The notes beneath the pieces are model-generated. The model searched no databases. It was not told where the DNA came from and saw only the letters and a list, made by a program, of their open reading frames with translations. The translations under genes and the position numbers were made by a program. Of a stretch of DNA of 64,000 nucleotides, positions 11,402 to 22,500 are shown piece by piece. Origin of the DNA: Lineus longissimus (lineage: Eukaryota > Nemertea > Pilidiophora > Heteronemertea > Lineidae); assembly GCF_910592395.1 (NCBI RefSeq), contig NC_088310.1:6517501-6581500 (forward strand), in the 5' to 3' direction. How positions within the stretch are numbered: the first letter of the stretch is position 1; the number at the start of each line of letters is the position of its first letter.

Positions 11402-13044
11402 ACGACGGACGCCACGGTATGGGATAAGCTCACCTCTGCTAAGAGGTGAGCTAAAAAGTTGTTGGCTAAACTTGCCCATTAGCAACATTTGAAACTCGAG
11501 AATGTGATTGATTTGGAGAATCTTTTTGAAAAAATGGGGACATTTCAGTTTCACAGTAAATTAGTTTAGATTTATCAAAGTGAGCATGGAAGTATCAGAA
11601 AGGATTGTTACCTTCTTTCCATGAGAACATGTGTCATTGTTGGCAGGAATTTCTCAAATCGAATGTAACCAGTCGGCTCTTCTTCTTCGATCTGGAAATG
11701 AAGATAGGCTTCCATAGCAACATAAAGTGATCAAGGCACATGCCCAGAGGTCTATAAAAATCTGATCTGACATAAACTACCGTACCTTTACGCTTTAGGT
11801 TATGCAAATTAGCAATTCACTTAAAGAGGATTTAATCACTCTTTCATACATAATTGTCTCGAGGACCAAAACTTGACATGTTATTGTTGTTGTTTACATG
11901 ACAAAAAGATAACAGTTGAGGGTTGTACTTTTAATACCTTTGTGCTTTTGTGGCTGCATCACCTGTTATACATGATGACATACAAAGACACGTTAATTAA
12001 AGTAAAAGACAAAATATCTTTTTCAATATCAATGTAATAGACAAGGTAACGAAGGTAGGCCCACTCAGATAACTTTCGGTCACTTGTTAGTGCATAAAAG
12101 CTGACACTTACATCTGCTAACATATCATGAAGTTCTGCCTCGCTTGGACAACATCCCAATGACCGCACAATTGTCCCAACCTCGCGCACATCAACTGTTT
12201 TATTTGATTCATGATCGAAGATGTCAAATGCTTGAGTAATTTTAGTCTGAAGCTCGTTCAGAAGAGATTCTGAAAAGAATTGAAAATACATGTACGGTAC
12301 AGTAAAACTTTGGTGAACTTCATACATGTCAGTAATTCTTGTTACAGACCAATGTTTCAGTAGATTAAAAAACACTTTCTGCCACATGGCCCTAAGACAG
12401 AGCAGAGTAGCCAGAGTAGGTAAAACTAGCCTATAACTGTCGTATGCACGAGTGTCAATCATGGCATAAGTTCCATAACTCACATGACAATAACTGTCGG
12501 GCAAGGCTGAGCTAACTTATGATTATGAACTGCGTGAATTAAAGGCTCTGTCTCTAATCTGTGATCATGGTGATGTCCCAAGCCTGGCTGTAATATTTGT
12601 AATAAGTCAGTCTTCTTAGTAAGTGTTGTGTAGTGAAGTAATCAGTTGATAATCGCCAGCTAACTGGGGATCTATAGTCTGGCCGATTTTCACTGACTGA
12701 TCATCCTGATATGTCATTGTCAACATGATTTAGACCTACACATTTAGGCTAGCCTATGACATGTCATGATGTACATCCATCCAATCCATCCATGCAACAC
12801 AAAGAAAGTCACAGTGAAACTGGACTGTGAAAGCAACTACTTAGCAAGTGCCAAGTCATTGATTATTGAAATCATGAATTAAGACATGACCATCCAATAT
12901 CCATGTATTACATGCACATTTCATTGTCCTTCCTAAATCAAAGATAGTTAATCTGTGATAATAGAGCTATTTGGCCCGGTATTTTGGGGTCAGCATCAAG
13001 ATATTTCACTGACCAGCACTTTCTTTGCCTTCAGCATCCGCCAT
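9659..13044 (-). CDS. DRC8: Dynein regulatory complex subunit 8 (EF-hand protein EFCAB2)
   Basis: Calmodulin-like subunit of the nexin-dynein regulatory complex on axonemal doublets. Minus-strand exons in coding order: 13044-13014, 12269-12112, 11691-11612, 10225-10116, 9774-9659 (164 aa; the human protein is about the same size). All phases match. It starts MADAEGKESAESLLNELQ. EF-hand 1 loop is DHESNKTVDVRE; then comes VRSLGCCPSEAELHDML, and EEEEPTGYIRFEKFLP forms the second, incomplete hand. A later loop is DTEQNGYLTQEE, followed by GEPFTQEEMEEMLSAAVDP near the C-terminus. These blocks are close to vertebrate EFCAB2. The ATG lies about 510 bp from the divergent hnRNP U start. Forkhead-like and X-box-like motifs sit just upstream. 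The large intron 11611-10226 holds a repeat element. Confidence 0.95.
10430..11452. repeat. Tandem ~300-bp repeat element ending in (ACG)n and a hairpin, in a DRC8 intron
   Basis: Three diverged copies, anchored by the motif GACCTCTGTGACCTTGA at about 10441, 10756 and 11057. Each carries a GGTCAAAT box, a 'gatcacctga' box and a 'gaaacgtgcc' box. The third copy runs into an (ACG)n microsatellite (about 11331-11412), then a perfect 11-bp hairpin at 11427-11452 (AGCTCACCTCT / AGAGGTGAGCT). Repeats with this kind of end recall dispersed non-autonomous elements of marine invertebrates, from memory. A similar tail fragment (GGTGAGCTAATAA) is seen near 38870. No coding capacity is evident; open frames through the (ACG)n tract are artefacts of the triplet repeat. 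Confidence 0.75.
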
Positions 13045-13554
13045 GTTGTTTACCTCTGTTGCCATACATCGACGCATGCGCAAGGGAAACAAAAAGGCGT
13101 CACCTGGTGTGAAAAAATAAATCGCTCGTGGGAAATACGAATTAGCCTGCCTGTTTTACTTTCCTCTGCTTCTTCTCTCTATCCCGCACCAGTTTATTGT
13201 ATTTTCTAAACCTATATGAATGTAGTATTCATCTGGCTCAATAAACTGCTTTGAATTTGAATTTGAATTTGAATCTAGAGAGGTCAGTCGACATGGTCGA
13301 AACGTCTTCTGTCCGGTTTTACAGCTATAAATAGTTCTGTCATTTTGTCTGGAGATGGCGCTGCAGGGGGCAGTAAAATTGTTCAACCCGCAACACTAGC
13401 GTCGCCATCTTGGATGCAAGGCCGAATTTTTTCCCGATTTTGTGCAGGAAAACACAGATAATAGCCTTCAGAAGCATACAATTTAGATAAAGACTCTCTC
13501 AAAACATTTACTGTATTATAGAGTATCACAATATATCTTTCTCTATCCGCAAAA
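13045..13554. promoter_or_regulatory. Divergent promoter between DRC8 (-) and hnRNP U (+)
   Basis: 510 bp separate the two start codons. On the hnRNP U side TATAAATA lies at 13326-13333, about 220 bp before its ATG. On the DRC8 side, reading toward it, GTTGCCATACA (13058-13068) and TGTTTAC (13047-13053, GTAAACA on the DRC8 strand) lie within 25 bp of the ATG, and GCATGCGC occurs near 13075. An (AATTTG)n tract is at about 13253-13275. Sites are called by eye. Confidence 0.6.
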
Positions 13555-16500
13555 ATGAGCGATATTGACCCAAAGAAGCTCAAAGTTGCGGAGTTGAAGG
13601 AAGAATTGAAAGCGCGTGGTTTGGACACGAAAGGAACAAAGGCCGTGCTTGCGAAACGCCTCGCTGAGGCGCTGAAAGAAGAACAGAGTGGTAGTGACAC
13701 AGAACCAGAAGGTAAGGGGGTCATTTATTACTTTTGATAAGTTTTTGGCCGCACTTCGAAGGCACAGAATACCTTTACCTTACAGCTGGTTCTCTAGTAC
13801 AGTCAGGTGACCTTGACCTTTGTCTTGAGGTAAGTGAAGACACGTCTTCAGCTGGCCAGTTCCATACACTGCAACTATTTCTGAAACGGGTGCAGCTATC
13901 TAATGTTTACAGGACAATGTCGTCAGTACAGTCGTATTCCGTTGTTTAATTGACACACTGCAGAAACAACTTTCGGTCATTTTGAAAAGACCCTGGCTTT
14001 TGGCTTTTCATTGGCAACGTTTGTTTTCCATGGCATTAAAGTAAAAATATACAAGCTTATTCAAGCAACTTGTCATGGTAAACTTACCCTACATGTGAAA
14101 AGGCCTTTCAAAGTGGCCGAAATTTATTTTCACAGAGTGCCTATTATTGGATTGAACTTTGTCTGTAATTTGTTCACATTTGAAAGGATCCCTTATCCTA
14201 TTCTAAAATTATGGCTTACCAGCCACCTCTTGTGAGGTTCCTGAACAGAAAGTTAATAATGAGCATAATATGGCATATATTTTTTTACACAAAATAATGT
14301 AATGGTTGGCCGCAATAATCAGTACATATTGTGTTATTTTTCATCAGGTTTTTTTTACTTGCACCTGCAGATGACACCCCCTTTCCTGAGCATTTAGATA
14401 CAACTACAGAAGAAGAGGATGCACCAGCTGTTCAGGCAGTCCAACAGGATGAACCCATCCCTGAACAAGTACATTTTCCAGAGGATGAACCAGAGCCTTT
14501 GCCCCTGGCTGTGGAGCCAGAGGTGCAGCCAGAGCCAGCTTTTCTGCAGCCGGTATTGGAGCCAGTAGTGGAAGCAGCTCCTCAACTGGAGCCACAAACC
14601 CAGTCCTCTGATCAACAGATGGCTGAGAAGGTTAGTACAGAGCCCAAGCCATTGCCATCCGAAGAGATGGAGAATGGTGAGGACGCCTGTACCGCCCCAC
14701 AACTAGAACCAATGACTACAGCTTATGAAAAAAGTTCTGAACCTGAACCCGAGGCTGAGCCAGAACTAGATAAAGTTGAGCCAGAAGCTGAGTTAATGAC
14801 TGAACCACAATCTGATATGCAGTGTGAAGATTCTAGTGGTGGGCTGAAGAATATACAAGGGAAAATAGAGGTATGGAGGTTTAGACCAAAAGATTACCCA
14901 ACCCATCATTTACCCTGCCAGAAGTTATTGCTGGCACTTGCACCGGCCTCGGGCTACAAACGGATCCGTGTTTGCATAGTCTGATCTTACCTTAGTTGTC
15001 TTTTATTATCAGTTCCTATCCTTGCACCAACAAGCATAATTTGACATGTGCTGGGGGATACAAACCGACATGTTTGAATAGCCTGGTGTGATGTGCTTAC
15101 ATTATCATCTCACTTTCCTTACACATCTCCTCCTTCATCTCATTTTCCGTCAATCATGTCTTCATTGTTCTATTACATTGTTCATATTTCAAGAATGTTC
15201 TAAGGGGTGATCTGCAGTGTAAATATGGTTCTGCAATGGTATTAGTTGTCCGGGAGTTCAGTTTGAGACAAAACCATTTGTGTTGTTCTAAGTCAAGCAA
15301 ATAACGCTCCCAGTTGAAACTTCAAAAGTTCCCCTTGTTCCTTCTTTGTTGGTGAGTTTAACAGTTGAAGTAGTATAACTGAGAACCCACTGCGTTGAGT
15401 GCAGCTGATTGTCAAATTTCACTATATGTTGTTTCAACTTGTTTTCATTACCACCTTTGGCTTTCAGGCTTACCCTGAAGAAGACAGTAATGATCAGTGG
15501 AACCAGCCGGAAGCTGACGACAGTAATGATCAGTGGAGTAAGAATGTAGCTGATGACAGTAATGATCAGTGGAATCAGCAGCAAACTGAGGATAGTAATG
15601 ATCAATGGAATAAGCAACAAGCTGATGACGGTAACGATCAGTGGAATCAGCAGCAAACTGAGGAAAGTAATGATCAGTGGAATCAACAGACAACTGGTAT
15701 GGAACCCAAACAAGATTCTGAGCAGCCCAACCAACAACAAGATACTCCCATGGATGCGGAACAGACAGTAAGTATAATCTCCATTATCAAATAATCAAGT
15801 GCTGAATCATGCTTAGTTGCACAGTGTACCTCAAGGTGTGATGGAGGAGATCAGATATTTTTCTCTTGCCCGATCATAAAAAGCAGAAACCATTTCATTT
15901 TACTGTATAGGATTTATACTTCATTGACCTAGTTCTACAACCAATGATTGTTAATTTCAGGAAGAAAAGCCTCCACAATCAGATGAGATGAAAGAGGGAG
16001 GTGAACAAGAAGGGCAGGAAGGTGCTGCAGATCAAGAGGGTGGCCAAGGTATTGAGCTTTGATTTAATAGATCTAATCTTGTCAGGACTCGGGGTATAAA
16101 AATACTGATGATGACGTCTTCACCAAGAAAGGCAACCTGTGGTTTTAGCCATTGTTATCTCTCATTCTGTTTTAATGTTAGTTGTCATTAAGAAAAAGAC
16201 ACATAATGTTCTTTTTCTTCAATGATTTCAGAAAGGAGAGACCGAGAAGATCGCAGGGACAGAAAAAGACGTCATTCAAGATCAAGGTCCCCAAGGAGAC
16301 GATCTCGATCCAGAGAACGTGATGGAGACCGCAGAGACAGAGACCGACATCGTCACAGGTTAGTTTCATTTTAACTTATCTGGTGGCGGTATCTGCACCC
16401 CATTCCCTAGTTCCTGACAATACGCTTTGAAAAATACCCTCTAAAAACCTTATAGCCAATAGAGAAGTTGTGCATCATTTGAGGTGTGGAGATGCACAAC

Positions 16501-19500
16501 CTCTGCAGTATTGGCAATCATCATGCTTCGATTATATGATCATGTACTCGTTCGGAACCTAAAATTAAGCTATCTCGGTGCAGGGATTTCCTTATACCTC
16601 TTTGCTTGCTTTTGCGTCTTTTCCTTGTTGGCGTATATGATATTACCTATGCTATATTTAATGTTACTAACTTGCTTCCTCGTGCGCATTGCTGAATTAA
16701 ACTTCCTTGTGCGCATTGCTGAATTAAACTGCTAACAATGTAAAGCTTAGTTTCACAAATCCAAAATGTATGCCCAGTTATTGAAAGAAAAAAAATTTGA
16801 AATCTGATTTTATGACTGAGAACGAAATTCGAAAAAGAAACTTTATGACAAAGGCCTGTAGCTGTTAAGTCAATGCAACACAACTTGGGCAGTTATGAAG
16901 TTATTTCGTTAGAGAAAAAATTTAGTCCTATTGGGTAGGCTGTCATGTGTTGGTGTCGTGATGATATCAATTTCTGATTGAAACTTAGTTTGTGTCCCAT
17001 ATTTTCCTGATTGACCCTAGGTAAGCGTTGTTTTTCACTTTCGAGTAGGTCTCGCTCGAAGTCAAAAGAGAGAGAGCATGGAGATAAGGCTCAGAGGTCC
17101 CGGTCAAGAGATCGCCACAGGCATAGGTATCCTATCAAACTTTCGAACGCTTCTGTCACTGTGTGGTGCAAAAATCCAAGAATTTCTCATTTACATGATC
17201 TGGCATGCATATTTTTTCCCCAAATATCTGTTGACACTAATTTTTCCCCAAATGGATAATTCTTGGATTTTACCATTTTTTCTGTGTTTGGACCTTTTGC
17301 AAACAGGAAAAATCACTCAAATATTACTTTGCACTGAACTGTCAAAATTGCAAATTAAATGCAAATTGAAGTATGTTTTTAGGCATTTTTGTCTATCAAA
17401 ATATTTTCAACAATAAAATTGTATTACTTGGTCAGTGGGAATAGGAAGAATTTCCTTTTTTCCAACACACTGGTCCGACTGGAAATCGACAAAAATCAAT
17501 CTGTTCGTGTTATTTACAAAATTTGAAAACTTTAAAAAAGCACCTATAAAGGCAAAGACAGAGTTGATATTAAGTTAACCTGTGGAGTTCAAATTTCTTT
17601 CTAGGAAATAGTACTGAGAACCAAGTAACCTTAGATTAGAGGGGTTATAAAATCAAAGGAAATTTGCTCTTGAACTGCCCCATGTCTCTTTTAAAAGTGG
17701 CTTTGGCTAACCGTATTTCTTTCAATCATTGCCAGATCCCGCAGTCAGTCACCACCAAGGCAGCGATGGAGGGGTGGCTTCAACCAGCCTGTTGAGATGG
17801 AATCGGACGACTGGGTACATCTAACCACAACACAGCTTGACAGATGTAAGTGTTGTGATATGTTTATTACAAAGCAAATATAGTTGAACTTTGCCATACT
17901 AGAGAGTCAAAAAGTGATTCAAGTCTGTTGTGCTAACTTTGTTGTGACAAATAGATGTGTGCATGTACTTGGACATCTGTTGAGAGAAGTTAATGCCCTT
18001 ATAAAAAAAATAGTCTAAACAAGCCTTAAGAATATGACTGCAAGATATTTAGTCAAATGCGTTAAATGAATTTGACTATGAATCAAACTATTACCTTTGC
18101 AGACAACTCCGATTTGAATTTGAAGATTGATGGATCGGGTGTGAAAGCTCATCCATTGGCTGTGGAAGGTTTTGCATTCATGTGGGCTGGAGCTCGAACT
18201 ACCTATGGTGTTGGATATGGCAAAGTTGCATTTGAAGTAAAGGTAGGAGAAGCTTTATACTTGTTGCTTGAACAACAGTGTTGTTATTTGATATTTCTTG
18301 AAGTACAAATAAGTTGATGCAATGTTCATGTAATGTCCACAAATTGCTGTTTGTCAAAATTTTACGAATAGTGTAAAAATTTACTACACATGATTTTAAG
18401 ATTTTCAATTGGCATGACGTGTTGAATGATACTGATCTCGGGTTATTTCAGATTTTGGATGAATTGAACGTCAGTCATCTCCCACCAGAGGAAACGAGCA
18501 CACATGTGGTCAGGGTTGGCTGGTCAATTGATGCCGCTTCAACTCAGCTTGGTAAGATAGAAAGTCAATATCATAACTATTCTAATTGTGGCCATATAAA
18601 CAGAACTTCATTTGGGTGGATGGGCTACATGTATGTCTGCTGTTTCTTGTGTTGAAAATAATTGCGAGACACACGATGTGCCTTGTTATTTGTGACTTTG
18701 TGCAATAGTAAAGAGGTATTTTTTGTCTATACTATACTAACATGCCAGTAAACAGTGGCTTTACTAAGTACATGACAGTGCTGTAGTAGTGTCTTTGCAA
18801 ATTATCATTACTTGCCTTCTTCTGTGATTTCAGGTGAAGAGCCATTCTCCTACGGTTACGGTGGAACTGGCAAAGCCTCTGAGAACCTCAAGTTTAATAA
18901 TTATGGAGAACCCTTTGGTCTGGATGACGTTCTTGGCTGTTATGTGGTAAGTGTGCTAGTGGACAGTTGGCCTGATTGAATGAGCATTGAAAGTACTGAT
19001 ATTAATTGATGGAGAAACTTGGCACTACTGCGTAATATTGATGCAAAATATTGATGAAGTTTGCCTGTAAATTAATTGTTAATCAGGTGTAAACTTTCGG
19101 TTTCAGGACTTCGAATGTGACCCAATTGTTATGTCATATACAAAGAATGGTGAAGATCTTGGCACTTGTTTTGAGGTCGCATATGACAAGCTGGATGGCA
19201 GGCCCCTCTTCCCTCATGTTCTCACAAAGAACTGCGAATTTGAGTGCAATTTCGGTCAAAATGAGGTAAGGCTAAGACTAAATATGTTGTAAGGTGGTTT
19301 TGTGAGTTCTTAGGACGTGTTTGTTCTAGTTTACTAGATGGGAAAAGATGATTGCAGGAAACTATATATGTTACTTTCCTTGTTACTTCATGTTGTACTA
19401 TGATATATTGCATCTTTTATCAGGAACCATGGTTCCCCCTGAAGGAAGGCTTTCAGTTCATTGAAAGCTACCCTGTTGAATCACGTGTGCGAGGGGCACT

Positions 19501-22500
19501 GCCACCTGAGAAGAAAGAAGACTGCGAAATGCTGATGATGTGTGGCCTCCCTGGCTGTGGCAAGACAACCTGGGCGGAGAAACATCAGCAATCTAATCCC
19601 GAGAAGAGATACGTGGTTCTTGGCACAAACAACATCATTGACAAAATGAAGGTAGGCAGTTCGCTAATCACAGCTGTACTCTCAATGTTGTAACGTGACC
19701 TGTTCATTTTAAGAGCTGGAACTACTGATGAATCTCTTTTGTCTCGTCATCACACCAAGAGAGACCGGCATTCCTCTGATCACCGTTTGAAGTTGTGCCA
19801 AATGTTTACTGAATTTTTGAGTTCTTTCAAAACTAAACCTAGCAGAAGTGTCCTCCATATGTGACTCTGAATTGCTCATAGTCAAGTCACTTCATTTCCA
19901 GGTGATGGGTCTGCCTAGGAAGAAAAACTATGCCGGAAGATGGGACATCTTGATCGACAAGTCAACTAAGTGCTTGAATCGGATGTTTGAGATTGCAGCT
20001 CGCAAGAAGAGAAACTACATCTTGGATCAGGTAAAGCAGGAAAATCGGGCTCTTGTTGGGGTATCTAGAGGGGGAAATCGATGGTGCACTACCCTGCCCA
20101 AACACATTGCTTTTCCAATGTTGTCCACACATGAGCTTTGCTGTTACAGGATTGGAGCTACATGGCAATCACACGACCCCCATTTCATTGTTTGTATGCA
20201 TTAATATTTGCATATCTCTCATCAGGCGGACACTCGAGGAGTTCAGTATTGTATTTTGAATGTCATTACTTGGAGATGTTCATATTATTATTGCATAAAA
20301 ATCATCATATTTGGCGTGCTAATGATATGTGCTATACCAATGACTGCAGAGCATTCAAATGCAGTCTTTGAAATGTGTGCAGGTAAGAGGTATTTGTGAT
20401 TTTCAGCACATACACCGTTACACCATGTGGGACTTGGGTGAGTATATGGTAGGTATAAGTGGGGCAGGGGTATGATATATGGGTGGGGTAAGCTAAAGGT
20501 TCGAAAAACACAAGGTGAGTGGAGATTTTTTTATTGGGCCAGTATTGGTTTCGAGGATTGGAGATACCTAGAAACACTCGAGACTTCAACACTTTGCATA
20601 AAGCCATTGTTATGTCTTGATGTTTCTAGAGTTCTCCATTGAGTAGCAGGTTTGGTTTCTTTTCCAAGTCCACAGAATGCAGTCGCTCTGCCAGACACCG
20701 ATCGCTGGATTATCTGTTCATGATATCATTGAAAATATATATCATTGTTTTGGAACGCAAGATATATGACATGTTTTAATGGATCAGACTCGTCAACCCC
20801 TGGCTGTGTTCATTCAGGAAGAGTGACAACACAACTGGATTAAGACATACTATTCATACATAGGATATAAATGACCGAACTCAATGACAGTGCTTGGAAC
20901 TAGTTTCCGAGATGAAGGACAGAAACCATAGGAATATAAGTGCCGACTCTGTTGATTACCATGACTGAGATCTTCATCAGCCAGAAGGACGAGGACTACA
21001 GCTAAGTATGACAAGTGAGAAACTGCCTTCAGGGGTTGACGATGTCTGATCCTAGGAAGTTTCACGGAAATATATGAAATGATATGACTGAGTTATGGTG
21101 TGCAATCTCACCATATTGTATGCTACGATATAAGTCACATGTGTATTGGTAACAACAGGATTTTGTTTGGTAAGTACTGGCGTTTGTCCAGATCGGCGGT
21201 TGAATGGCAATTATGTGGCTGGAATCGGCTCGCTCTTGTGACACTCTTGAATAATTTCCTTCTATTGAGTTATTGCAGATCGCAGCGGACTGACATGACA
21301 TGTCACTTGACTCTTATACTCTCATTGTGTCACAAGCAGTTCGTTGTTCGAGCCGAGCTAATGCTGATTGTTGTATTCTCTTATCCAAACATCAACAGAC
21401 AAATGTGTATCCCTCAGCCCAGAGACGCAAAATGCGCCCTTTTGAAGGCTTTCAACGAAAAGCAGTAGTCATTGTTCCAACAGATGAGGAATTTAAAAGT
21501 CGTACGGAAAAACGTGAAAAGGAGGAAGGAAAGGAAGTTCCTGACTCGGCAGTACTAGAAATGAAAGGTAGGCTGAATGAGCAAAACGTGTTCTTTTCTG
21601 TTTATTTGCCTGTCTTGTTGCTGCCTAGCTTTAGGTGGCTGTCATGTATGGTTTGAATGAATCTGTGAATGATGCTTCTGCTAACTGTGCTCTCTTTCAG
21701 GTGCCCCACTGGTGATAGGTGGGGTAAGACCAAATCACGACTGTGTTTTACATCATTCTCGACTCGTGTGTTTCAGCTAACTTCCAGTTGCCCGAGGTGG
21801 GAAATCTGTTTGATTCAGTAGAGTTCATCGAGCAGCAAGCAGAGGAAGCGTTGGCATTAGTGGAAGAATACAACCGTGAAGGCAAGGCAGCGTTGCCTCC
21901 CCAGGAGAAGAGATTCCGCTCAGATAGCAGAGAAGGCGGTCGATTTGGTGAGTTAACCAATGGTTGTGGGAAGATCTTTGTGTGGCCTAGTATATTTTCA
22001 TTATAGTCCACCAGAATTTTTTTAACACATAGTGGCCCTTGTCTGTAGTCTGTTAGAGGGAAGTACAATCGACTTCATAAAAATTGTTAGTTATCAACAG
22101 CTGAAAGAACCTTTTGTGAACTACATATACCTGCTTCAAAGATGAATGACAAGATGCGTATGGTTTGGCAGCATTCTCTTGTCTTGGGTGTGACTGAGAG
22201 AAAGTACTTGCATCTATATCTGTGTGTTGATTTATTTGTAGGAGGCCGAGGTGGTGGCGGACGGTTCGACCGACGCGGTGGCGGTGGATGGGGAGACAGG
22301 GAAGGCAGCCGTGGCCGGGATCGTGGTTATGGCGGCCGTGACGACAGGCAGGGAGGTTATAATCGCGGACGCGATCAGAGGGACAACAGAGATGACAGAC
22401 GAGGCGGTGGATACCGAGGTCGTGGTTAGTTAACATGTCTCAATGTCCACGTGTTGAGCACATGTCAGATTTGTAAACTTTGGTTCCAAAATGTCATGAA

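Noticed and set aside
11164-11449. Poly-Arg and poly-Ser reading frames on both strands
   Set aside because: They are translations of the (ACG)n microsatellite; no real protein is implied.
15288-15740. 150-codon minus-strand frame with hydrophobic LLLIPLIIT repeats
   Set aside because: Antisense shadow of the SNDQW repeat exon of hnRNP U; the periodicity comes from the sense repeat.
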